Shown here one piece after another: positions 35,452 through 44,866 of a stretch of 64,000 bases of DNA. A program made the position numbers and the translations under genes. The notes beneath the pieces are model-generated. The model was not told the origin of the DNA, did not search any database, and saw only the letters and a program-made list of their open reading frames with translations. This DNA comes from Mycobacterium sp. URHD0025 (GTDB taxonomy: Bacteria; Actinomycetota; Actinomycetes; Mycobacteriales; Mycobacteriaceae). Position 1 is the first letter of the stretch; each line of letters starts with the position of its first letter. The stretch covers positions 62,001 to 126,000 of the forward strand of contig NZ_AUEQ01000012.1 of the NCBI RefSeq assembly GCF_000426065.1, read 5' to 3'.

Positions 35452-36935
35452 AGGAAATCCCCGAGGTCTTGGCGGCTGCGGATGTCCAATCCTGGTCCGA
35501 CGAGTTCGACGTCGTGGTGATCGGGTTCGGCATCGCCGGAGGCTGCGCAGCGGTCAGCGCCGCCGCAGAGGGCGCCCGCGTCCTGGTGTTGGAGAAGGCG
35601 GCGGCCGCCGGTGGCACCACGTCGATGGCAGGTGGGCACTTCTATCTCGGCGGCGGCACGGCAGTGCAGGAGGCGACGGGGCACCCCGACACCGCCGAAG
35701 AGATGTACAAGTACCTGGCCGCCGTGTCTCGGGAACCCGATCTGGACAAGATCCGCGCCTACTGCGACGGCAGCGTCGAGCACTTCGATTGGCTTGAGGC
35801 ACTGGGGTTCCAGTTCGAGCGCAGCTTCTACCCGGGCAAGGTGGTGGTACCACCCGGCACCGAGGGACTGTCCTACACGGGCAACGAGAAGGTGTGGCCG
35901 TTCATCGAGCAGGCCAAGCCGGCTCCGCGCGGACACTCGGTGCCCGTGCCGGGGGAGTTGGGCGGGGCGGCGATGGTGATCGATCTCCTGCTGAAACGCG
36001 CTGAGACGCTGGGTGTCACGATCCGCTACGAGGTCGGTGCCACCAACCTGATCGTCGACGGCAGTTCGGCTCAGCGCGACGTCGTCGGGGTGAAATGGAA
36101 GCACTTCGGCGAAACCGGTTGTGTCAAGGCGAAATCGGTCATCATCACCGCCGGTGGCTTCGCCATGAACCCCGAGATGGTCGCCGAATACACTCCGGCA
36201 CTGGGCAAGAAGCGCCGCACCAAGCACCACGGTGAGGTCGAGCCCTACATCCTGGGCAATCCCAACGACGACGGCCTGGGTATCCGGATGGGTGTGGCCG
36301 CGGGCGGCGTGGCGAACGGCATGGATCAGCTGTTCATCACCGCCGCGGCCTACCCTCCGGAAATCCTGTTGACCGGCGTCATCGTCAACAACCAGGGGCA
36401 ACGCTTCGTCGCCGAGGACTCCTACCATTCCCGTACCTCGGCGTTCGTGCTGCAGCAGCCCGATCAGCAGGCCTACCTCATCGTCGACGAGGCGCACATG
36501 GAGATGCCTGCCATGCCGCTGATCCAGTTCATCGATGGATACGAGACGATCGCCGAAATCGAAGAAGCACTGGGTATTCCGGCCGGAAACCTGGCGGCGA
36601 CGCTGGACCGCTACAACAAGAACGCGGCCGACGGCGAGGATCCCGACTTCCACAAGCAACCCGACTACATCGCCGCACAAGACACCGGGCCGTATGCCGC
36701 GTTCGACCTGTCGCTCGGGGTCGCCATGTACTCAGGCTTCACCATGGGCGGGCTGACGGTATCCATCGACGGTGAGGTACTGCGGCAGGACGGCAGCGTC
36801 ATCCCCGGCCTGTACGCGGCGGGCGCCTGTGCGTCCAACATCGCCCAGGACGGCATGGGATACGCCAGCGGTGTCCAGCTCGGCGAAGGCTCCTTCTTCG
36901 GGCGCCGCGCCGGAGCGCGTGCGGCGGCGCGTTAG
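35448..36935 (+). CDS. FAD-binding flavoprotein (Rv1817/ketosteroid dehydrogenase-like)
   Basis: 495-aa FAD-dependent oxidoreductase of the succinate-dehydrogenase/fumarate-reductase/KstD superfamily. N-terminal dinucleotide motif VVIGFGIAGGCAA and VLEKAAAAGGTTSMAGG, FAD C-terminal motif GLYAAGACASN. These are shared with 3-ketosteroid Delta1-dehydrogenases and with Rv1817 of M. tuberculosis, its positional counterpart. AGGAG precedes the GTG, which overlaps the VOC stop. The steroid-type operator upstream supports a steroid or related substrate. Its stop overlaps the ABC gene on the other strand by 4 nt. Confidence 0.88.
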   Translation: MKEIPEVLAAADVQSWSDEFDVVVIGFGIAGGCAAVSAAAEGARVLVLEKAAAAGGTTSMAGGHFYLGGGTAVQEATGHPDTAEEMYKYLAAVSREPDLDKIRAYCDGSVEHFDWLEALGFQFERSFYPGKVVVPPGTEGLSYTGNEKVWPFIEQAKPAPRGHSVPVPGELGGAAMVIDLLLKRAETLGVTIRYEVGATNLIVDGSSAQRDVVGVKWKHFGETGCVKAKSVIITAGGFAMNPEMVAEYTPALGKKRRTKHHGEVEPYILGNPNDDGLGIRMGVAAGGVANGMDQLFITAAAYPPEILLTGVIVNNQGQRFVAEDSYHSRTSAFVLQQPDQQAYLIVDEAHMEMPAMPLIQFIDGYETIAEIEEALGIPAGNLAATLDRYNKNAADGEDPDFHKQPDYIAAQDTGPYAAFDLSLGVAMYSGFTMGGLTVSIDGEVLRQDGSVIPGLYAAGACASNIAQDGMGYASGVQLGEGSFFGRRAGARAAAR

Positions 36936-38845
36936 GCCGGCGAACCGACCGGCGTCAGCTCCCACCGACCGTCGCCGAGTAGTTCCAGGCGGCGCTCGTG
37001 GAGCCGGTTGACGCTGTCGCGATGGCTGATGCTGACCACGATGCAGTCCGGTAACTCGGTGGGCAGCATCGTGTACAGCGCGTGCTGCTGGCCGGCGTCG
37101 AGAGCAGAGGTGGCCTCGTCGAGGAACACCGCCGACGGCTTGGCCAGCAGTACCCGGGCGAAGGCGATCCGCTGCTGTTCGCCGGGGGACAGCACCTTCC
37201 CCCAGTCGGCATCCTCGTCCAGCCGGGAAACCAGATTTCCCAGGGCCACCGCGTCGAGTGCCGCCCGGATCGCATCGTCGCCGTAGGTGCCCGCCGGTGA
37301 GGGGTAACAGGCCACGGTCCGTAGATCGCCCAGTGGGGCATAGGGCAGCTGGGACAGGAACATGACCCCGCCCTTCTCTGGATAGCGCACCGTGCCCGAT
37401 CCATACGGCCAGAGCCGGGCCAGGCTGCGCAGCAGCGTCGTCTTCCCGGTGCCCGACGGCCCCGTGATGACCAACGAATCGCCGGGCACCAGCTGCATGT
37501 CCAGATCCTGCAGAAGCAGATCACCGTCGGGCGACCGCACCTCGACATCCTCTAGCTCGACCCCGCCGTTGGTGCTCACCCCGGTATCCAATCGTGGTAG
37601 CGCCCTTGCCTGTTCGTTCGCGGTGACAAGCCCGTCGAGCCGGATGATCGCGGCCCGGTACCCGGCGAATGCGTCGTACACGGAGCGGAAGAAACTCAAC
37701 GAACTCTGCACTCTGCTGAACGCGCTCGCCGACTGCAGGACATCGCCGTACGTCAACTGACCCGCGAACAACCGGGGCGCCTGGATGATCAGCGGCAGCG
37801 GGTCGATGATCTGGTTGATGGACCTGTTCCAGCCGAGAAAGGCCACGCCGCGCACGACGAGCCTCCGGTAATTCGCGATGACGTTGGCGAACCGATCTGC
37901 CAGTGTGCCGCGTTCGGCACGTTCGCCGTGATAGAAGCCGACCGCCTCGGCGCCGTCGCGGACGCGCACCAGCGCGTACCGGAACGCCGCATTGGTCAGC
38001 GAATTGCGGAACGTCAGGCGGATCATCGGTCGGCCGATCCAGATCGCCACCACTGTCGTCATCAACACCCACAGCAACGCGATCCAGAACAACGCCTTCG
38101 GCACCGTCACGCCCAGAATCGTCAAGGGCCCCGCCAGATTCCACAGAATCGGGGTGAACGCGACCACCGAGACGATCGCGTACACCGATCCGAACAACAG
38201 CGTCTGCGCGGTGGCGACGGTCGGCGTATTGGTTTCGGGGCCGGTGCCCGTGGTGAACACATCGATGTCCTGCTGGATCCGCTGATCCGGATTGTCGATC
38301 GGGGTACCGCCGAAGCCGCCGATGAATCGCCCTCGGTAGTAGGCCCGTTGATCCAGCCAGTCGCCGGTGAGCCGGGTGGTGAGCCAGACCCGCCACCGAA
38401 CGATGAAGTACTGCATCAGATACAGGTCGAGCACCGTGCGGGTGATGTCGGCCGTCACCAACATCGCGAAGATCATGATCGACCGCCAGAATCCGTCAAT
38501 TCCCGAGCGGCGCACCGCATCATTGCCCGAGCCCGCGCCGGAGAAAGCCACTTGCAGCGCCGTGGTCTGATCGTTGAGGTAGTAGCTGAACAACACGTCC
38601 ATCCGCACCGAGAGCATCACCGAGAACAGCAACACCCCGAGCAGTCCCCACACCGGAAGGCTTTGGCGCCCAACGAAATAACCGCTGGTGACCCGCCAGA
38701 ACTGACGGCCCCACGTGGTGATGCGGGCCAGCACCGCCGCGACCGCGACCAGCGCCACCGCGCCGATCGCCCAGGCCTTGAGCACCCAGAACAACGACGC
38801 AAGGATCTCGTTGCCCCAGTCCAGCGACTGGGTGAACATCTCCAT
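36932..38845 (-). CDS. BacA/SbmA-type ABC transporter, downstream copy
   Basis: 637 aa, a fused membrane domain (SbmA_BacA type, about 6-7 helices, residues 1-400) and ATPase: Walker A GPSGTGKT (near 475), signature LSPGEQQRIAFAR, Walker B AVFLDEATSALD. The Rv1819c homologue imports vitamin B12 and hydrophilic peptides such as bleomycin. It follows its tandem partner by 28 nt on the same strand, so both are probably one transcript. Its stop overlaps the flavoprotein gene. Confidence 0.88.
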   Translation of the reverse strand: MEMFTQSLDWGNEILASLFWVLKAWAIGAVALVAVAAVLARITTWGRQFWRVTSGYFVGRQSLPVWGLLGVLLFSVMLSVRMDVLFSYYLNDQTTALQVAFSGAGSGNDAVRRSGIDGFWRSIMIFAMLVTADITRTVLDLYLMQYFIVRWRVWLTTRLTGDWLDQRAYYRGRFIGGFGGTPIDNPDQRIQQDIDVFTTGTGPETNTPTVATAQTLLFGSVYAIVSVVAFTPILWNLAGPLTILGVTVPKALFWIALLWVLMTTVVAIWIGRPMIRLTFRNSLTNAAFRYALVRVRDGAEAVGFYHGERAERGTLADRFANVIANYRRLVVRGVAFLGWNRSINQIIDPLPLIIQAPRLFAGQLTYGDVLQSASAFSRVQSSLSFFRSVYDAFAGYRAAIIRLDGLVTANEQARALPRLDTGVSTNGGVELEDVEVRSPDGDLLLQDLDMQLVPGDSLVITGPSGTGKTTLLRSLARLWPYGSGTVRYPEKGGVMFLSQLPYAPLGDLRTVACYPSPAGTYGDDAIRAALDAVALGNLVSRLDEDADWGKVLSPGEQQRIAFARVLLAKPSAVFLDEATSALDAGQQHALYTMLPTELPDCIVVSISHRDSVNRLHERRLELLGDGRWELTPVGSPA

Positions 38846-38873
38846 ACCCCGGGAAGTTACCGGGAACGGCCGC

Positions 38874-40805
38874 TCACGGTTGCTTGATCAGGTCGGCCTC
38901 GTCATCTTCGACGCGTCCCAGCCGCCATTCGCCTTCACCGAGCAGCTCTAGTTCATGCGTGTGGTGCTGCTCGACGGTGGTGCGGTGACTGACGCTGACC
39001 AGGATGGTGTCGGGCAGGTCGGTGCGCACCCGTTGATACAGCATGAATTCGAGACCTTCGTCGAGCGCGGAGGTCGACTCGTCGAGGAACACCACCTTGG
39101 GCTTGACGAGCAGGATGCGGGCGAACGCGATTCGCTGCTGCTCACCGGGGGACAGCACCTTGGCCCAGTCCTGCACCTCGTCCAGCCGGCTGACCAGATG
39201 AGGCAGCGCCACCTCGTCGAGAGTCCGCCTGAGTGCCTCGTCGTCGACGGAACCCTCCTCGCCCGGGTACGTGACCACCGCCCGCAGGTCGCCGAGAGGG
39301 ACGTAGGGCAACTGCGAGAGGAACATGGTTTCGTTGGGGCCGCACGGACGGGTCAGAGTGCCCGAGGTGAAGGGCCACAGTTCGGCGAGGCTGCGCAGCA
39401 GGGTCGTCTTGCCGCTGCCCGAGGGCCCGGTGATGACCAACGTGTCGCCCACCTGCAGGTGCAGGTCGAGGGGGTTGATGAGCTGCCTGCCGTCGGGTGT
39501 GCGGACCTCGACGTCGGTGAGCTTCACCGTGCCGTCCACACATGGCAGCGTGGTCACCTCAGGCAGCGCCCTGCCCTCTTCGTTGGCCACGACCAGCCCG
39601 TGGAGACGCATGACCGCGGCCCGGTATCCGGCGAATTGGTCGTAGGCAGTACGGAAGAAGGACAACCCGTCGAGCAGGCTGCGGAAGGCGCTGGCGGTCT
39701 GGTTCAGCGCGCCCAGGGTGATCTCGCCGCTGTAGAACCGCGGGAACTGCACGATGTAGGGGATGAGCTCCTGGGCCTGGTCGATCGAGTTGTTCCAGCC
39801 CTGGAACTTGATCATCCGGTTGATGTAGTTCTGATAGTTCGACACGACCGGTGCGAACAGCTTCCGTAGCCCGGTCCGCTCGGCGATCTCTCCGCGGTAG
39901 AAGGCCACCGCTTCGGAGGCATCGCGCAGCCGCACCAGCGCGTAGCGGAAGGCCGCGTTGTACTTCTCGTTGTTGAAGGCCAGCTGGATGATGGGCCGGC
40001 CGATCCAGAACGCCACGACCGTGGCGAACAGGACGTAGACGATGCCGATCCAGAAGATCGCCCGGGGCAGGTCGATGCCGACCAGCGGCAGGGTGACGCG
40101 ACCGGACAGGTTCCACAGAATCGCGGTGAACGAAATCATCGAGGCCACCGAATAGATGGAGCCGAACAGCAGGGTGTTCGTGGAGCCCGCGCTGGGACGG
40201 TTCGGCAGCGAGTCGATGCCCGCGGTGAACGTGTCGATGTCGGCCTGGATGCGCTGGTCCGGGTTGTCGATGGTGTCGTCGATGAAGCGTGTGCGGTAGT
40301 AGGCCTTGCCGTCCAGCCAGTCACCGGTGAGCTGGCTGGTCAGCCAGGCCCGCCAGCGCAGCATGAACCGTTGGGCCATATAGATGTCGAGCATGATCCG
40401 GGCGATATGGACGGCTGCCAGCAGTGCGAAGACGGCCAGCGACAGCCAGAACCCGTCTTTACCGGACGCCTTGACGGCCTCGTTGCCGCCGGAGATACCG
40501 CCGGCGATCACCTGGAAGCTGGTCATCATGTCGTTGCCCTGATAGCTGAACAGCACCGACAGGCGCACGCCCGCGATCACCGAGAGCAGCAGCGCCGCCA
40601 GCCACAGCCACACGATCACGCTGTCGCGGCCGACGAAGTATCCGCGGGTAATCCGCCAGAACTGCCTGCCCCACGGGGTGAGCCTGGCGAGCAGAACCAG
40701 GATCACCATCGTGGAGATCGCCGCCATCAGCCACCCTTTGGCGATCCACACCAGCGACGTCGCGAGCTCATTGCCCCAGTCCAGGGTCGGAGTGAACATC
40801 TCCAT
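38874..40805 (-). CDS. BacA/SbmA-type ABC transporter, upstream copy
   Basis: 643 aa with the same layout as the downstream copy: membrane domain, then GPSGSGKT, LSPGEQQRIAFAR and FLDESTSALD. The two share the opening MEMFT-LDWGNE and much of the middle, so they are old duplicates. M. tuberculosis has only one (Rv1819c). ATG 40805 is favoured over an open upstream extension because the family starts with MEMF. It is divergent from secA2, 119 nt away. Confidence 0.88.
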   Translation of the reverse strand: MEMFTPTLDWGNELATSLVWIAKGWLMAAISTMVILVLLARLTPWGRQFWRITRGYFVGRDSVIVWLWLAALLLSVIAGVRLSVLFSYQGNDMMTSFQVIAGGISGGNEAVKASGKDGFWLSLAVFALLAAVHIARIMLDIYMAQRFMLRWRAWLTSQLTGDWLDGKAYYRTRFIDDTIDNPDQRIQADIDTFTAGIDSLPNRPSAGSTNTLLFGSIYSVASMISFTAILWNLSGRVTLPLVGIDLPRAIFWIGIVYVLFATVVAFWIGRPIIQLAFNNEKYNAAFRYALVRLRDASEAVAFYRGEIAERTGLRKLFAPVVSNYQNYINRMIKFQGWNNSIDQAQELIPYIVQFPRFYSGEITLGALNQTASAFRSLLDGLSFFRTAYDQFAGYRAAVMRLHGLVVANEEGRALPEVTTLPCVDGTVKLTDVEVRTPDGRQLINPLDLHLQVGDTLVITGPSGSGKTTLLRSLAELWPFTSGTLTRPCGPNETMFLSQLPYVPLGDLRAVVTYPGEEGSVDDEALRRTLDEVALPHLVSRLDEVQDWAKVLSPGEQQRIAFARILLVKPKVVFLDESTSALDEGLEFMLYQRVRTDLPDTILVSVSHRTTVEQHHTHELELLGEGEWRLGRVEDDEADLIKQP

Positions 40806-40912
40806 GCGGGCAAGGTACCCCGCGCGACCGCGACGAGCCTGTGGGACACCGTCCCGGTGTGCTGCGCCGATCCTGTTCGGGGTCACGCTCAAAGGCAACC
40901 GCCGCGTCCGCG

Positions 40913-40918
40913 TACCGT
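40913..40918 (+). promoter_or_regulatory. -10 box (TACCGT), leaderless start at 40925
   Basis: TACCGT ends 6 nt before GTG 40925. It is the probable promoter of secA2 and lies in the divergent region with the ABC genes. Confidence 0.5.
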
Positions 40919-40924
40919 GAACAT

Positions 40925-43309
40925 GTGCCGAAGACGTCCAGCGCCAAACCGGGCCGCGTGAGCAGCAAGTTCTGGAAGCTATTGGGGGCCACCACCGAGC
41001 GCAACGAGGCTCGGTCGCTCTCAGAGGTCAAGGGAGCAGCGGCGTTCGAAGACAAGGCCGCCGGGCTCGACGACGAGCAGCTCACCAAGGCCGCCAAGCT
41101 CCTCGAACTCGAGGACCTGGCCGCATCCGCGGACATGCCCCAGTTCCTCGCGCTGGCCCGCGAAGCCGCCGACAGAACGACGTCCCTCAGACCCTTTGAT
41201 GTGCAGCTGCTCGCCGCGCTGCGGATGCTTGCCGGCGACGTCGTGGAGATGGCCACCGGTGAGGGCAAGACCCTGGCCGGGGCGATCGCCGCGGCCGGCT
41301 ACGCGATCGGCGGCAGGCACGTCCATGTCATCACCATCAACGACTATCTGGCGCGTCGCGACGCCGAGTGGATGACGCCGCTGCTGGAGGCCCTGGGATT
41401 GACGGTCGGCTGGATCACCGCCGATTCCACCGCCGAACAACGGCGCGAGGCCTACGAGTGCAACGTCACGTATGCCTCGGTCAACGAGATCGGGTTCGAC
41501 GTACTGCGCGATCAGCTGGTCACCGACGTCGCCGACCTCGTCTCACCCAATCCCGACGTGGCTCTCATCGACGAGGCCGACTCCGTGCTGGTCGATGAGG
41601 CGCTCGTTCCGCTCGTGCTGGCCGGCACCAGCCATCGTGAGCAGCCCCGCGTCGAGATCATCAGGATGGTCGGCGACCTGATCACCGGCCCCGACGCGCA
41701 CGAGAATTTCGCGACCGACGACGACAACCGCAACGTGCACCTCACCGACACCGGTGCACGCAAGCTGGAGGCCCGCCTCGGCGGGATCGACCTGTACTCC
41801 GAGGAACACGTAGCGACCACGCTCACCGAGATCAATGTCGCACTGCACGCGCACGTGCTGCTGCAGCGCGATGTGCACTACATCGTCCGGGATGGCGCGG
41901 TCCACCTGATCAACGCGTCGCGCGGACGGATCGCCTCGCTGCAACGCTGGCCCGACGGCCTGCAGGCCGCCGTCGAGGCCAAAGAAGGTATCGAGACCAC
42001 CGAGACCGGTGAGGTGCTCGACACCATCACGGTCCAGGCCCTGGTCAACCGCTACCCGACCGTGTGCGGCATGACCGGAACCGCGTTGGCCGCCGGCGAG
42101 CAGTTGCGTCAGTTCTACAAACTCGGGGTGTCGCCGATCCCACCGAACAAGCCCAACATCCGCGAAGACGAGACCGACCGGGTGTATCTCACCGAGGCGG
42201 CCAAGAACCACGCCATCGTCGAACACATCGCCGAGGTACACGCGACCGGTCAGCCGGTGCTGGTCGGCACGCACGACGTCGCCGAATCCGAGGACCTGCA
42301 CCGCAGGCTGGTCAAGGCGGGTGTCCCCGCCGTCGTGCTCAACGCCAAGAACGACGCCGAAGAGGCCGCCGTCATCGCCGAGGCGGGCAAGTTGGGCTCG
42401 GTGACCGTGTCGACCCAGATGGCCGGTCGCGGCACCGACATCCGGTTGGGCGGATCCGACGCCGGCGACGACTCGCCGGAGAAGGAGAAGGTGGCCGATC
42501 TGGGCGGGCTGCACGTGGTCGGTACCGGCCGGCATCACACCGAACGGCTGGACAATCAGCTGCGCGGGCGCGCCGGGCGCCAGGGCGACCCGGGCTCGAC
42601 GGTGTTCTTCTCCAGCTGGGAGGACGAGGTCGTGGCCTCCCACCTCGACGGCACCAAGCTGCCCACCGAAACCGACGAAGACGGCCGGATCATCGCGCCC
42701 AAGGCGGCGGGTCTGCTCGACCACGCGCAGCGCGTCGCCGAGGGCAGGCTGCTCGACGTGCACGCCAACACGTGGCGCTACAACCAGCTGATCGCGCAGC
42801 AGCGCGCCATCATCGTGGACCGCCGTGAAACTCTGTTGCGCACCGACACCGCCCGCCAGGAGCTCAAAGAGCGGTCACCCGAGCGGTACGAGAAGCTCGT
42901 CGAGGAGCTCGGGGACACGCGCACGCGAGGAGCACAAGAAGATGATGCCGAGGAAAAGCTGGAGAAGATCTGCCGGCTGATCATGCTCTACCACCTGGAC
43001 CGCGGCTGGTGTGATCACCTGGCGTTCCTCGCCGACATCCGGGAGAGCATCCACCTGCGGGCCCTGGGCCGTCAGAACCCTCTCGACGAATTCCACCGGA
43101 TGGCCGTCGACGCGTTCGCGTCACTGGCCGCCGATGCCATCGAGGCTGCCCAGCAGACCTTCGACACGGCGGACTCGATCGAAGACGAGCCCGGCATCGA
43201 CCTGTCCAAGCTCGCGCGGCCGACATCGACGTGGACCTACATGGTCCACGACAATCCGCTCAACGACGACACCATGTCCGCGCTGAGCCTTCCGGGTGTG
43301 TTCCGCTAG
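40925..43309 (+). CDS. secA2: Accessory preprotein translocase ATPase SecA2
   Basis: 794-aa ATP-driven translocase for a small set of exported proteins, essential for M. tuberculosis virulence and separate from SecA1. Walker A ATGEGKT (near residue 111), Walker B LIDEAD (near 215), QMAGRGTDI and GRAGRQGDPG in the second motor domain. The C-terminal zinc-binding tail of SecA1 is absent, as usual for SecA2. It is about 96% the length of the M. tuberculosis protein (808 aa). GTG 40925 is chosen for the -10 box and for the family start VPKT. Confidence 0.96.
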   Translation: MPKTSSAKPGRVSSKFWKLLGATTERNEARSLSEVKGAAAFEDKAAGLDDEQLTKAAKLLELEDLAASADMPQFLALAREAADRTTSLRPFDVQLLAALRMLAGDVVEMATGEGKTLAGAIAAAGYAIGGRHVHVITINDYLARRDAEWMTPLLEALGLTVGWITADSTAEQRREAYECNVTYASVNEIGFDVLRDQLVTDVADLVSPNPDVALIDEADSVLVDEALVPLVLAGTSHREQPRVEIIRMVGDLITGPDAHENFATDDDNRNVHLTDTGARKLEARLGGIDLYSEEHVATTLTEINVALHAHVLLQRDVHYIVRDGAVHLINASRGRIASLQRWPDGLQAAVEAKEGIETTETGEVLDTITVQALVNRYPTVCGMTGTALAAGEQLRQFYKLGVSPIPPNKPNIREDETDRVYLTEAAKNHAIVEHIAEVHATGQPVLVGTHDVAESEDLHRRLVKAGVPAVVLNAKNDAEEAAVIAEAGKLGSVTVSTQMAGRGTDIRLGGSDAGDDSPEKEKVADLGGLHVVGTGRHHTERLDNQLRGRAGRQGDPGSTVFFSSWEDEVVASHLDGTKLPTETDEDGRIIAPKAAGLLDHAQRVAEGRLLDVHANTWRYNQLIAQQRAIIVDRRETLLRTDTARQELKERSPERYEKLVEELGDTRTRGAQEDDAEEKLEKICRLIMLYHLDRGWCDHLAFLADIRESIHLRALGRQNPLDEFHRMAVDAFASLAADAIEAAQQTFDTADSIEDEPGIDLSKLARPTSTWTYMVHDNPLNDDTMSALSLPGVFR

Positions 43310-43312
43310 GTT
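43307..43312 (+). promoter_or_regulatory. Possible -10 box (TAGGTT) for pgsA2
   Basis: TAGGTT overlaps the secA2 stop and ends 6 nt before the pgsA2 ATG 43319. This may give pgsA2 its own leaderless transcript in addition to read-through. Confidence 0.35.
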
Positions 43313-43318
43313 TTAGGC

Positions 43319-43942
43319 ATGGACCACGCGCCTGCTCCTGAGGGCAGGAGTGCTCCGGCGCCGATTGACTCACGGGACCGGGTGCTTACGGTGCCCAATG
43401 CGCTCAGTGCGCTGCGCCTGGTGCTGGTACCGGTGTTCCTGTGGCTGCTGTTCGGTGCGCATGCCAACGGGTGGGCCGTCGCCATCCTGATGTTCAGCGG
43501 CTTCTCCGACTGGGCCGACGGCAAGATCGCGCGGCTGGTCGACAATCAATCGTCCCGGCTCGGCGAGCTGCTCGACCCGCTCGTCGACCGGATCTACATG
43601 ATCACCGTTCCGGTCGCGCTGGCGCTCTACGGCGTGGTGCCGTGGTGGCTGGTCCTGACGCTCCTGGGCCGCGATGCACTGCTGGCCGCCACGCTGCCCC
43701 TGTTGCGGCGCCGCGGACTGACCGCGCTGCCGGTGACGTATCTGGGCAAGGCTGCGACGTTCGCGCTCATGTCGGGTTTCCCGTGGGTGTTGCTCGGCCA
43801 GTGGGATGCGACGTGGAGCCGGGTGGCGCTGGCGTGCGGATGGGCCTTCCTGTTGTGGGGTGCGGCGTTGTACCTGTGGTCGGCGGTGCTGTACCTGATC
43901 CAGGTGACGATGGTGGTGCGACAACTGCCCCTCAGATCATGA
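43319..43942 (+). CDS. pgsA2: CDP-alcohol phosphatidyltransferase PgsA2
   Basis: 207-aa membrane enzyme with about five helices and the CDP-OH motif SDWADGKIAR ... GELLDPLVD. The spacing between AR and G is 9 residues here, one more than the standard x8, which may reflect a variant substrate pocket. Orthologue of Rv1822. It transfers a phosphatidyl group from CDP-diacylglycerol to an alcohol such as glycerol-3-phosphate; the acceptor is not certain. It overlaps the next gene by ATGA. Confidence 0.9.
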   Translation: MDHAPAPEGRSAPAPIDSRDRVLTVPNALSALRLVLVPVFLWLLFGAHANGWAVAILMFSGFSDWADGKIARLVDNQSSRLGELLDPLVDRIYMITVPVALALYGVVPWWLVLTLLGRDALLAATLPLLRRRGLTALPVTYLGKAATFALMSGFPWVLLGQWDATWSRVALACGWAFLLWGAALYLWSAVLYLIQVTMVVRQLPLRS

Positions 43943-44838
43943 GCACCCTGGGCGGCTACGCGTCGGGGGCAGGGCTCAACGATCATGAGGCCCACGCACC
44001 CAAGCGCCTTCCGCTGCCCTCCCTGCTGCGGTCGTTGCTGTCGGAGCATCTCGATCCCGGCTACGCCGCGGCGGCCGCCGCGCGTGAGGCCGATGATCGT
44101 CCACGTCGACGCGTCCGCGACATCGGCTGGTTGCTGTTGGGCGCAGGCGCGATCGCCACTGTGTTCGCAGTCGCCGCTGGTCAGGCCCAGACGGCGGCCC
44201 CGGCGGCCAGAGAAGCCCAGCACACCATGGCCGGGCGGGTGCGTGCGGCTCAGATCAGTGCCGACCAGATCAGTACCGAGCGCGACGCACTCGTCGATCG
44301 GCTGGACGCCGAGCGGCGCAGCAGGCTCGGCATGGACGAGAACGGCCAGCAACTGCTCGGCAGTCTGGATACGGCCAACATCGCGGCCGCCGCCATTCCG
44401 ATGATCGGTCCCGGGCTGACTGTCACCGTCACCGACCCCGGTCTGTCGAAAGACCTCAGCGACGTGTCCAAACAGCGGGTCGCCGGTGGCCAGCAGATCA
44501 TCCTCGACCGGGACCTGCAGCTGGTGGTCAATTCACTGTGGGCCAGTGGGGCAGAGGCGGTTTCGGTGGGCGGCGTACGGGTCGGCGCCGGTGTCACGAT
44601 CCGCCAGGCGGGTGGCGGGATTCTGGTCGACAACCAGCCGATCACGAGTCCGTATGCCATTGTGGCCATCGGACCGCCGAAAGGTATGGCCGATACCTTC
44701 GACCGCACCCCGGGTCTGCAGCGGCTGCGGCTGCTGGAGACTTCTTACGGCGTCGGGGTGAACGTCACCGCGGGAGACGGTCTGACCGTGCCCGCGGTTT
44801 CGGTACGTGATGTCAACTTCGCCAAACAGATTGGATAG
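43939..44838 (+). CDS. DUF881 membrane protein (Rv1823-like)
   Basis: 299 aa. A short N-terminal cytosolic part, one membrane helix (about residues 60-78), a coiled-coil (QISADQISTERDALVDRLDA) and the DUF881 domain (GLTVTVTDPG, NSLWASGAEAVSVGGVR). The family is found beside cell-division or cell-wall genes in Gram-positives. ATG overlaps the pgsA2 stop. It is one of two DUF881 genes flanking the sbp gene. Confidence 0.88.
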   Translation: MSTLGGYASGAGLNDHEAHAPKRLPLPSLLRSLLSEHLDPGYAAAAAAREADDRPRRRVRDIGWLLLGAGAIATVFAVAAGQAQTAAPAAREAQHTMAGRVRAAQISADQISTERDALVDRLDAERRSRLGMDENGQQLLGSLDTANIAAAAIPMIGPGLTVTVTDPGLSKDLSDVSKQRVAGGQQIILDRDLQLVVNSLWASGAEAVSVGGVRVGAGVTIRQAGGGILVDNQPITSPYAIVAIGPPKGMADTFDRTPGLQRLRLLETSYGVGVNVTAGDGLTVPAVSVRDVNFAKQIG

Positions 44839-44866
44839 GCCTGACGTGCACAGGATTGACCGTTAG

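Noticed and set aside
41543..42763. About 400-codon frame antisense to secA2
   Set aside because: Same cause: high GC in the sense gene removes stop codons opposite it. secA2 motifs on the plus strand are decisive.
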